From: Nocardioides sp.
GTDB lineage: Bacteria > Actinomycetota > Actinomycetes > Propionibacteriales > Nocardioidaceae
Reading direction: 5' to 3'
Length of the DNA: 39,849 nt
Assembly (NCBI RefSeq): GCF_024509035.1
Contig: NZ_JANINT010000113.1
Span: forward strand, 1-39,849
The translations under genes and the position numbers were made by a program. Shown here in pieces: positions 16,811 to 24,536 of this stretch. Numbering within the stretch: the stretch's first letter is position 1; each line of letters starts with the position of its first letter. The notes under the pieces were generated by a model. The model saw nothing but the letters and a program-made list of their open reading frames with translations, was not told the DNA's origin and did no database searches.

Positions 16811-17104
16811 GCACGTTCCCTTTCGAGCTCAGTCGTACCTGACGCTAGGCGAGTGCCGATGGCGGCAGGCAGGGCCGGGCGCCCCCGAGATCCGAGACCT
16901 TCGCCCCTGCACACGAGGGCCTCCGGCGAGGTGTGATGTGACCACGGCGAGAGGAGCCGTCAGAAGGAATCGGACCGCGAGAACCGGACGCAAGCCCGGG
17001 CACCGGCCCCGACCACAGCCGTGTCATACGGCAGGGCTCCTCTCGCCGTTCGCCTGCCCGGACGGCCCCACTCCCGTCAGGGGCGGCCTGGTGGAATGTC
17101 CGCC
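16811..17104. other. Divergent intergenic region, DUF1918 / carbonic anhydrase
   Basis: 294 bp without a convincing gene. An ORF running left from the carbonic anhydrase start to 17021 has no family similarity. Its main content is the inverted-repeat element at 16944-17049. Confidence 0.6.
16944..17049. repeat. 106-bp element bounded by perfect 15-bp inverted repeats; possible structured RNA
   Basis: ACGGCGAGAGGAGCC (16944-16958) is the exact reverse complement of 17035-17049. Inside, GCCGT-GTCAT-ACGGC (17018-17032) forms a hairpin, TCGG (16970-16973) can pair with CCGA (17009-17012), and CCGG (16984-16987) with CCGG (17003-17006). Together these give a closed multibranch fold. It ends 55 nt before the carbonic anhydrase start. 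No target-site duplication flanks it. Confidence 0.6.
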
Positions 17105-17644
17105 ATGGTCTGCTTCGAGTTCGAGGGCAAGCGCCCCACCGTCCATCCCGAGGCCTTCGTCGCCCCGACCGCCACGCTGATCGGCGACGTGACCGTCGAG
17201 CGCGGCGCGAGCGTCTGGTACGGCGCGGTGCTGCGCGCCGACATCTGCACGATCGTGGTGCGCGAGGGCGCCAACGTGCAGGACAACTCGGTGCTCCACG
17301 CGGCGCCCGGAGAGACGCTCGTGATCGGCCGCGACGCGACGATCGGCCACGGCTGCGTGGTCCACTGCCGCGAGGTGGGCGAGCAGGCCCTGGTCGGCAA
17401 CGGCTCCACGCTGCTCGACCACGCGGTCATCGGTCCCCGGACCCTGGTCGCGGCTGGTTCGGTCGTCACGCCGGGCACCGAGCTGCCCGGCGGGATGGTG
17501 GCCGCGGGCGTCCCCGCCCGGCCCACCAAGCCCATCGAGGGGACGTCCTCGGAGTTCTGGGTCGAGCAGAACCCGCCGTACTACCGCGAGCTCGCGCAGC
17601 GGCACGCCGCTGGAGCCGTCGAGGTCGAGGCGGACCGGGCATGA
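17105..17644 (+). CDS. Gamma carbonic anhydrase-family protein
   Basis: 179-residue left-handed beta-helix protein (hexapeptide repeats from about residue 15 to 150). Metal-ligand histidines occur in the expected places: NSVLHAAPGE, then IGHGCVVHC. ERGASVWYGAVLRADIC is the family signature. Homologues bind Zn or Fe; some hydrate CO2, others are inactive. Start ATG 17105 has GGTGGA (17090-17095) 9 nt upstream; the ATG at 17096 abuts that sequence and is less likely. The stop overlaps the crotonase start by 4 nt (ATGA). Confidence 0.9.
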   Translation: MVCFEFEGKRPTVHPEAFVAPTATLIGDVTVERGASVWYGAVLRADICTIVVREGANVQDNSVLHAAPGETLVIGRDATIGHGCVVHCREVGEQALVGNGSTLLDHAVIGPRTLVAAGSVVTPGTELPGGMVAAGVPARPTKPIEGTSSEFWVEQNPPYYRELAQRHAAGAVEVEADRA

Positions 17645-18408
17645 CCGTCCGGGTGGAGGTCGACGGTCCGGTGACCACGGTGGTGCTCGACCGACCCGAG
17701 GCTCGCAACGCGGTCGACGGACCGACGGCCGCGGCGCTCGCCGAGGCTTTCCGCGCGTTCGACGCCGACCCGAGCCGGCGCGTCGCGGTGCTGTACGGCG
17801 ACGGCGGCACGTTCTGCGCCGGCGCCGACCTCAAGGCGATCGGCACCGAGCGCGGCAACCGCGTGGATGAGATCGGTCAGGGAGCGGACGGCCCGATGGG
17901 CCCGACGCGCATGCGACTCACCAAGCCGGTGATCGCCGCGATCGAGGGGCACGCCGTCGCCGGCGGCCTCGAGCTCGCGCTGTGGTGCGACCTGCGGGTG
18001 GCGGCGGGTGACGCCGTGCTGGGCGTCTTCTGCCGGCGGTGGGGCGTGCCGCTCATCGACGGTGGCACGGTGCGGCTGCCGCGCCTGATCGGGACCAGCC
18101 GGGCGATGGACCTGATCCTGACCGGCCGCCCGGTCGACGCGTGGGACGCCGAGCGGATGGGGCTGGTCAACCGGGTGGTGCCGGTCGGTCAGGCGCGGGT
18201 CGAGGCCGAGGCCCTCGCGCACACGCTCGCCGCGCTGCCGCAGGAGTGCCTGCGCCAGGACCGGCTCTCGGTGCTCGAGCAGGAGGGGCTCACCGAGGAG
18301 GACGCCCTGGCCGGCGAGCTGCGCCACGGCCTGGTCTCCCTCGCGTCCGGAGCGCTCGACGGTGCCGCCCGGTTCGCGTCCGGCGAGGGGCGCCACGGGG
18401 CGTCCTGA
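17641..18408 (+). CDS. Crotonase-family enoyl-CoA hydratase/isomerase
   Basis: 255-residue crotonase-fold enzyme acting on an acyl-CoA thioester. The oxyanion-hole segments are GGTFCAGADLKAIG (about residue 58) and GHAVAGGLELALWCDLRVA (about 103). The region where hydratases carry their two catalytic glutamates reads VFCRRWGVPLIDGGTVRLPRLIG: no Glu is visible at the second position (Asp-Gly instead). The reaction may therefore not be classical hydration. Overlap with the upstream carbonic anhydrase gene by ATGA implies co-translation. The substrate is unknown. Confidence 0.88.
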   Translation: MTVRVEVDGPVTTVVLDRPEARNAVDGPTAAALAEAFRAFDADPSRRVAVLYGDGGTFCAGADLKAIGTERGNRVDEIGQGADGPMGPTRMRLTKPVIAAIEGHAVAGGLELALWCDLRVAAGDAVLGVFCRRWGVPLIDGGTVRLPRLIGTSRAMDLILTGRPVDAWDAERMGLVNRVVPVGQARVEAEALAHTLAALPQECLRQDRLSVLEQEGLTEEDALAGELRHGLVSLASGALDGAARFASGEGRHGAS

Positions 18409-18418
18409 GATCGCGGCC

Positions 18419-18781
18419 CTACCGCGCCGGAGGCTCGTCGAGACACACCGCGACGAGCTTCGCCGCGCCGTGGCGGGTGTAGATCCGCCAGCCGGTGTCG
18501 AAGTCGACGAACCTCAGGGAGCCGGCGGCCGAACGGACCAGGGCCGAGGTGGGCTGACGGTCCGGTCCGAAGCCCGCCGCTGAGCACTCGTGACGGATCA
18601 GCTTGCGGGCGAGGGCCGGGTCGGCCGCCGACTGCTGGTCGGCGTCCGCGAGTGTGGAGCCGGACCGTCCGGCAGCCGTGTCGGGCCCGGTGCCCAGCGC
18701 GAGCACGGCCATCGTGCCGACGACGGCGACCTTGACCGCTCCGCACGCCAGGCGCGCCGAAGCAGGGAGTCGGTGGGGCAT
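18419..18781 (-). CDS. Exported hypothetical protein
   Basis: 120 residues. Start MPHRLPASARLAC is chosen because AGGAGG sits 9 nt upstream; a longer in-frame extension to 18886 lacks this. Basic N-terminus, then hydrophobic AVKVAVVGTMAVLALGTG (about residues 15-35), indicating a signal peptide or anchor. The mature part is about 85 residues with three cysteines across the protein (one in RLACG, then HECSAAG and VAVCLDE). Its end (FVDFDTGWRIYTRHGAAKLVAVC) looks like a small beta-rich domain. No family recognised. It converges on the crotonase with 10 bp between stops. Confidence 0.7.
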   Translation of the reverse strand: MPHRLPASARLACGAVKVAVVGTMAVLALGTGPDTAAGRSGSTLADADQQSAADPALARKLIRHECSAAGFGPDRQPTSALVRSAAGSLRFVDFDTGWRIYTRHGAAKLVAVCLDEPPAR

Positions 18782-18951
18782 GCGTGTGCTCCTCCTGTGA
18801 CAGTCCGCCGCGCGCCGCCCCCCAGGTGGCGCGCGTCCCTCTCCCACCACGGACAACGAGGGGACCCGGCTGAGGTGACGGAGCAACGGATCGGGTAGCG
18901 CGGCTCACATCCGTGCCCCGCCGGCTGTCGAGATGGGTGAGGATGTCGACC

Positions 18952-19857
<906 letters not shown>

Positions 19858-19864
19858 GGCACCC

Positions 19865-21247
19865 ATGAGTCTCGTCGACCGGCACATCGCGTTCCTGGAG
19901 GCCCTGCGGGGCGCCGGGATGTCGGTGTCGCTCGCCGAGGACCTCGACGCCATCCGGGCCCTGCGCGCGCTCGAGTGGGACGACCGCGCCACCGTGCGGG
20001 CGGGGTACGCCGCCACGCTGGTGAAGAAGCAGTCGCAGCGGCCCACGTTCGATGCGCTGTTCGACGTCTACTTCCCCCGCATGGTCGGCGACGGGGCAGC
20101 GGCGCTCGCGGCGCAGGAGAGCGACGGGGCCGGCGACGCGGGCGCGGTGCGCGACAACGCCGAGGCCCTCGCGGCCTTCCGTGACCAGGTGGCCGAGGCG
20201 CTGGCCGAGGGCGACGAGCAGGCGCTGGTCGAGCTGGCCGCCGAGATGATCGCCCGGTTCGGCGCGATGCCGGGCCGCGGGCCGGGGCTGTCGTCGTGGT
20301 CGGCGTACACGGCCCTGCAGCGGGTCGCGCCGGCCGAGCTGACCGACCGGATCCTCGCCGCGCTGCTCGCCGAGGGCCGCGCGGAGGACCAGGCACGTCG
20401 CGAGGCCGCCCGGCGGATCGGGTCGTTCACCGCGCTGGTGGAGGGCGACGCGCGACGCCGGATCGCGGAGGAGAAGGGCCCCGACCACGTCGCGAACGTC
20501 GCCGTCCGGCCCGCGATCGACCGGCTCGACTTCACCGCGGCACGCAAGGCCGACCTCGAGGAGATGCGGCGCGAGATCTACCCGCTGGCGCGCCGGCTCG
20601 CCACCCGCTTGACCCAGGAGCACCATGCGCGGCGGCGGGGCCCGCTCGACTTCCGGCGTACGGTCCGGGCCTCGATGTCGACCGGCGGGGTCCCGCTCGT
20701 CACCCACCACAAGCCCAAGCGGCCGCACCGCACCGAGCTGGTGGTGCTCTGCGACGTGAGCGGGTCGGTGGCCAACTTCGCGCAGTTCACGCTGCTGCTG
20801 GTCTATGCGCTGCGCGACCAGTTCGAGAAGGTGCGGGCCTTCACGTTCATCGACCACGTCCACGAGGTCACGGGCTACTTCACCCCCGGCGCCGATCCGG
20901 GAGACGTGATGGCCGACCTGGCGGCGAGCACGGCGTACGCCGCGTTGTGGGGGCGCACGAACTACGGCCGCGCGCTGGTGAAGTTCGAGGAGCAGTACGC
21001 CGACGCTCTCGGGCCCAAGTCGTCGCTGCTGATCCTCGGGGACGCCCGGTCCAACTACAGCGACCTCCACCTCGACGTGCTGAAGCGGCTCGCGGGCTCG
21101 GCCCGGCACGCCTGGTGGCTCAACCCCGAGCACCGGCGGCACTGGGACACCGGCGACTCGGCCGCGGGCAGGTACGGCGAGGTCGTGCCGATGGTGGAGT
21201 GCCGCAACCTCACCCAGCTCGGCGAGCTCGTCCACGATCTGGCGTGA
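19865..21247 (+). CDS. VWA domain-containing CoxE-like protein
   Basis: 460 residues. The first 270 are helical (SLAEDLDAIRALRAL, FDALFDVYFPRMV), and the rest is a von Willebrand A domain with MIDAS motif DVSGS at about residue 297. Thr/Asp MIDAS partners probably lie in the later loops (GRTNYGRAL, LLILGDARSNY). The CoxE family works with a MoxR ATPase, as here, in the same operon (7-nt gap). In carbon monoxide dehydrogenase systems such pairs mature the enzyme, but no molybdenum hydroxylase genes are in this window. In-frame sequence upstream of 19865 overlaps the MoxR gene and is not coding. Confidence 0.92.
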   Translation: MSLVDRHIAFLEALRGAGMSVSLAEDLDAIRALRALEWDDRATVRAGYAATLVKKQSQRPTFDALFDVYFPRMVGDGAAALAAQESDGAGDAGAVRDNAEALAAFRDQVAEALAEGDEQALVELAAEMIARFGAMPGRGPGLSSWSAYTALQRVAPAELTDRILAALLAEGRAEDQARREAARRIGSFTALVEGDARRRIAEEKGPDHVANVAVRPAIDRLDFTAARKADLEEMRREIYPLARRLATRLTQEHHARRRGPLDFRRTVRASMSTGGVPLVTHHKPKRPHRTELVVLCDVSGSVANFAQFTLLLVYALRDQFEKVRAFTFIDHVHEVTGYFTPGADPGDVMADLAASTAYAALWGRTNYGRALVKFEEQYADALGPKSSLLILGDARSNYSDLHLDVLKRLAGSARHAWWLNPEHRRHWDTGDSAAGRYGEVVPMVECRNLTQLGELVHDLA

Positions 21248-21252
21248 GCCGG

Positions 21253-22677
21253 TCACGGCTGCCGCACGATCTGGTAGACGTGCGTCGCCACCGCGCCCGC
21301 GCCGTCGCCGAGGAAGCCGGCGGCGTGCAGGCTCGCGAGCTGCTCCTGCACCGACGGGTCGCTCGACGCGTCGGCGGCGGCTGCGCCGGCGATGTAGTGG
21401 GGATAGCCGTGGGCGTCGAGGATGCCGGTGGGGCCGTCGTCGAAGGTGACGGTCGCCTGCTGGACCGAGTCGGGGTTGGGCGCTCCGTCGACCAGCGGCA
21501 CGACGTCGCCGTGGTGCTCGAGGGAGAGCACGTGGCTGCCGACCGGGAAGCCGTCGACCTGGGCGGTCGGCGAGCCTGCGGTGACGACATGGGTGACGTT
21601 GAACCCGTCGCCGCCCTGGCCCAGGATCGCGGCGGCCTCCATGCCGCCGAGGGAGTGCCCGACGAGCAGCACCGGGTCGCCGGCGCCGACGCCTGCCTGG
21701 GCCATCGCCTCGAGGATGCCCTGCTGGTAGGCCGTCTGGTGGCCGGACGCCGAGACGAGGTCGGTGGCCAGGTCGCGGATGTCGCCGTCCTGGGTCCACG
21801 GCAGCGTGACCATGTCGTCGGTGCCGGGGAGGTAGACGATGTGGCGCACGTCGTCGGTGCCGGCGTCGAGCGTCTGGATCTCGATCGTGCCGTTGAGGGA
21901 TGAGTCGGGCGTGGGCGAGAGGTCGGCGACGCCGGACAGGTGGGTGATGAGCCCGGTGAGGTCCCCCGGCTGTGCGGGGTCGGCGCCGCCCGGAGGGTGC
22001 ACCTCGGTGACGTCCGCGGGTCCGTCGGGGCCGTAGAGCAGCGCGAGCAGGCCGGCGCCCGACCCGCTGTCGGGCACGGTGAGCGGGACGCCGAGGGGGC
22101 CGCCCGGGGCCAGCGGCGTGGTGCCGTCCCACAGGCCCTCGAGCAGACCGCCACCCCCGTTGGCGACGTGCTCGACGACGCCGGGATGGCCCACCACCCA
22201 GTCCTCGACCCAGTCCTCGACGTCGCGCCAGGCGCTCGGAGGGACCAGCGGGAGGGTGGCCGCGACCACGGGCAGGACGGCCGGGGCGGTGGCGCCGAGC
22301 GTGAACCCGGCCGCCCGGCCGATCGCGTGGTCGATCTGGTCGAGGGCCGACTCCACGAGCGCGTCGGCGGTCTCGAAGCCGGCGAGCACCGCCCGCACCG
22401 ACACCGCGTCGAGCTCCCATCCGCACGACCCCACCAGCACCCCGTCGGGCCCGGTTGTCGCGGCGAGGACCGCGCACTCGGCCTCGGCGAACGTCAGCGG
22501 CGCGAGCAGGGCGGACTCGACGAGGTCGGGGTCGGCCAACGTGCGGGCCCCCAGCCCGGCCCACCCCCGCAGCCGGTCGCCGGCCTCGTCGTAGGCCTCG
22601 GCCAGCGCGCGGACCGCGGCGTACGTCGCCGCCACCCCGGCGGACCCGCCGGTGACCGAGACGATCTCGGCGCTCAC
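21253..22677 (-). CDS. Alpha/beta hydrolase with helical N-terminal domain; candidate type VII secreted lipase
   Basis: 474 residues. Residues 1-135 are Ala-rich helices (AATYAAVRALAEAYDEAGDRL, LAGFETADALVESALDQIDHAIG) with no known enzymatic motif. Residues about 260-440 are a lipase-like fold: nucleophile GHSLGG (Ser342), probable acid Asp391 (HHGDVVPL) and His423 or His427 (DAHGYPHY). No Sec or Tat signal peptide. It lies 19 nt after a WXG100-like gene in the same orientation, and an N-terminal helical domain plus C-terminal hydrolase is a common plan for LXG/WXG-type secreted effectors. Export by the type VII locus 7 kb to the right is inference. No obvious immunity gene follows. Confidence 0.8.
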   Translation of the reverse strand: MSAEIVSVTGGSAGVAATYAAVRALAEAYDEAGDRLRGWAGLGARTLADPDLVESALLAPLTFAEAECAVLAATTGPDGVLVGSCGWELDAVSVRAVLAGFETADALVESALDQIDHAIGRAAGFTLGATAPAVLPVVAATLPLVPPSAWRDVEDWVEDWVVGHPGVVEHVANGGGGLLEGLWDGTTPLAPGGPLGVPLTVPDSGSGAGLLALLYGPDGPADVTEVHPPGGADPAQPGDLTGLITHLSGVADLSPTPDSSLNGTIEIQTLDAGTDDVRHIVYLPGTDDMVTLPWTQDGDIRDLATDLVSASGHQTAYQQGILEAMAQAGVGAGDPVLLVGHSLGGMEAAAILGQGGDGFNVTHVVTAGSPTAQVDGFPVGSHVLSLEHHGDVVPLVDGAPNPDSVQQATVTFDDGPTGILDAHGYPHYIAGAAAADASSDPSVQEQLASLHAAGFLGDGAGAVATHVYQIVRQP

Positions 22678-22696
22678 GAGCAGGCCCCGGGGCGCG

Positions 22697-23164
22697 TCAT
22701 CGGCCGGCCCCGGGCAGCCCGGGCAGCCCGGGCAGCCCGGGCAGCTCGACGTCGAGCCAGGCTCTGCTCCCGTGGGGCGGCGGCACGAACCCGTGCAGCC
22801 AGTCGGTCAGCGGGTCGGGGAGCAGGTGGTGGCGAAGGGTGTCGATCGCGCCGTCGATGGCGCCCCCGACGCTCTCGAGGAGGCGGTGGAAGCGGCGCTC
22901 GATCGCGGCGATCAGGTCCTGGAGCCGGTCGACCTCGCGGGCGTGCCGGTCGAGGGCCTCCGCCGCGTCGTCGTGCAGCACCGCCGTGCGGCGCAGCGCG
23001 CCGGCCCGCTCGCGGACGTGGCGGCGCAGGGCGTCGGCCGCGAGGCCCTCCCACGGCACCTGCTCGGTGCGTGCGGCGAGCCGGTCGGCCATCGCGCGGA
23101 GCTCGTCGGCCCGCTCGCGCAGCCGGTCGGCGAGCGCCCTGATCGCGGTGGTGTCGCCGTACAT
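22697..23164 (-). CDS. WXG100-like protein, partner of the hydrolase
   Basis: 155 residues. The N-terminal half is amphipathic helix, turn, helix with a W-x-G turn (WEG, residues 38-40) between ALADRLRERADELRAM and DALRRHVRERAGALRR. This matches WXG100 proteins, though longer by about 55 residues. The C-terminal part (LLPDPLTDWLHGFVPPPHG) leads into a tail of LPG repeats encoded by four 9-bp tandem units. No YxxxD/E export signal is seen. Possibly a dimerising targeting partner for the downstream hydrolase. The start ATG is set by the first Met before the helix; upstream in-frame extension is Arg/Pro-rich noise. Confidence 0.75.
   Translation of the reverse strand: MYGDTTAIRALADRLRERADELRAMADRLAARTEQVPWEGLAADALRRHVRERAGALRRTAVLHDDAAEALDRHAREVDRLQDLIAAIERRFHRLLESVGGAIDGAIDTLRHHLLPDPLTDWLHGFVPPPHGSRAWLDVELPGLPGLPGLPGAGR
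22711..22746. repeat. Four tandem 9-bp units within the WXG100-like gene
   Basis: CGGGCAGCC is repeated from 22711, 22720, 22729 and 22738 (last unit ends in T). Read on the minus strand it encodes GLP/LPG repeats at the protein C-terminus. Copy-number change by multiples of 9 bp would keep the frame. Confidence 0.85.
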
Positions 23165-23220
23165 CGCAGCCCCCTCTCGACGGCCCGGGTGGGCCTGCAG
23201 GAAGGGTCGCCGGGCGGCGG

Positions 23221-23233
23221 CTGTGGAGAAACC
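23221..23233 (-). promoter_or_regulatory. TCCACAG-type motif upstream of the WXG100-like/hydrolase pair
   Basis: On the minus strand GGTTTCTCCACAG lies 56 nt before the ATG at 23164. A similar sequence (GGTTCTCCACAG, 34366-34377) faces the WXG100-eccD-eccB operon, and TCCACAG also faces eccC. The role as a shared regulatory site is a guess. Confidence 0.3.
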
Positions 23234-24412
23234 TCAGCGGTCGAGGGCTGTGGAGAGCCGCTCCAGTGCGGCCTCGATCTCGGCCCCGGGGCCGGCGAAG
23301 CTGAGCCGGATCGACCGCGGCCCGTCGACGGTGTCGAAGTCGACGCCCGGCGCGACGGCGACACCCGTGCGCGCGAGCAGGTCGTGCGCGAACCGCATCG
23401 AGTCGTCGGTGAGGTGACCGATGTCGGCGTACACGTAGAACGCGCCGTCGGCGGGAGCCAGGTCGGTGATGCCGAGCCGGGGCAGCCCCTCGAGCAGGAT
23501 CCGGCGGTTGTCGGCGTAGCGCGCGACGTGGCCGTCGAGCTCGGCGTACGACGCGTCGTCGAACGCCGCGAGGCACGCGCGCTGCGCGATCACCGGCGGG
23601 CAGATCGTGAAGTTGCCGGTCAGCACGTCCACCGCGCGCCGCAGCCGCCGGGGGACCAGCATCCAGCCGATCCGCCAGCCGGTCATCGAGAAGTACTTGG
23701 AGAAGCTCGAGAACACGACCGCCTCACGGCTGGTCTCCCAGGCGCTGCGCGCCATCGGCTCGCCGCCGGTCAGCGGCGCGTACTCGATGCCGTGGTAGAT
23801 CTCGTCGCTGATCAGCTGGATCCGCTCGGCCTCGCAGTACGTCGCGAGCGCCGCCAGTTCGGTCGGGAGCAGCATGGTGCCGGTCGGGTTGGCGGGGCTC
23901 GCGACGACCAGGCCCCGGATGTCCCCGAGCTCCTGGAGCTGGTCGACGGTCGGCTGGAACCGGGTCTCCGGGCCGGTCGGGATCTCGACCACCTCGCAGC
24001 CCAGTGCGGAGAGCACGTTGCGGTAGCAGGGGTAGCCGGGCCGAGCCATCGCCACCCGGTCGCCGACCTCGAACGCGGCGAGGAACGCCAGCAGGAACCC
24101 GCCGCTGCTGCCGGTCGTCACCACGACCTCGTCGGCGTCGACCTCGAAGCCGTGCATCCGTCGGTGGTGGCCGGCGATGGCCTCGCGCAGCTCCAGGATC
24201 CCGGAGGCCGGGGTGTAGCCCAGCGGGTCACCGGAGTCGAGCAGCCGCTTGGCCTCCTCGCGCACCGGCGCCGGCGCGCCGGTCATCGGCTGGCCCGCCA
24301 GCAGGTTGAGCACGTCTCCGTGGGTCCGCTGCCGCTCCGCCGACGCCGCCAGCAGGTCCATGACGTGGAACGGCGGGACGTTGGCTCTCGACGCGACCTG
24401 GAACCTGCTCAC
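23234..24412 (-). CDS. PLP-dependent aminotransferase class I/II
   Basis: 392-residue fold-type I aminotransferase. PLP-binding lysine in SSFSKYFSMTGW (Lys239), with Asn175 in SPANPTG and Asp203/Tyr206 in ISDEIYHGIEY, plus GSSGGF phosphate-loop residues and C-terminal RLSFAG arginine for the substrate carboxylate. Length and order are complete. The amino-acid specificity cannot be read from the sequence; similar genes are annotated as aspartate or alanine-type aminotransferases. Start MSRFQVASRANVPPF fits the family N-terminus. Confidence 0.93.
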   Translation of the reverse strand: MSRFQVASRANVPPFHVMDLLAASAERQRTHGDVLNLLAGQPMTGAPAPVREEAKRLLDSGDPLGYTPASGILELREAIAGHHRRMHGFEVDADEVVVTTGSSGGFLLAFLAAFEVGDRVAMARPGYPCYRNVLSALGCEVVEIPTGPETRFQPTVDQLQELGDIRGLVVASPANPTGTMLLPTELAALATYCEAERIQLISDEIYHGIEYAPLTGGEPMARSAWETSREAVVFSSFSKYFSMTGWRIGWMLVPRRLRRAVDVLTGNFTICPPVIAQRACLAAFDDASYAELDGHVARYADNRRILLEGLPRLGITDLAPADGAFYVYADIGHLTDDSMRFAHDLLARTGVAVAPGVDFDTVDGPRSIRLSFAGPGAEIEAALERLSTALDR

Positions 24413-24438
24413 GGCTCGACCCTACGGCGGGCGCCGGA

Positions 24439-24525
24439 GGTCGAGCTCGTCGAGACCCCCGCAGCCAAACGCAGTACGTCGGTGCAGGGGTCTCGACGAC
24501 GCTCGCTGGCGCTCGCTGCTCGACC
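24439..24525. repeat. Nested inverted repeat, REP-like intergenic element (copy 1)
   Basis: CGTCGAGACCCC (24448-24459) pairs with GGGGTCTCGACG (24487-24498), enclosed by GGTCGAGC (24439-24446) and GCTCGACC (24518-24525). The right half, GGGGTCTCGA to CTGCTCGACC (24487-24525), has the same ends as the element at 38015-38069. It sits between the aminotransferase start and the stop of the flavoprotein gene. Confidence 0.7.
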
Positions 24526-24536
24526 AGCGGCCCGGG

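Noticed and set aside
16944..17049. Cyclic-di-GMP riboswitch suggested by GGACGCAAGCC
   Set aside because: The GCAAACC-type receptor segment, the GAAA tetraloop and the second receptor stem are missing; only a short similarity remains.
16944..17049. Miniature transposon
   Set aside because: Terminal repeats fit, but no target-site duplication flanks them and no second copy is in the window; kept only as an alternative.
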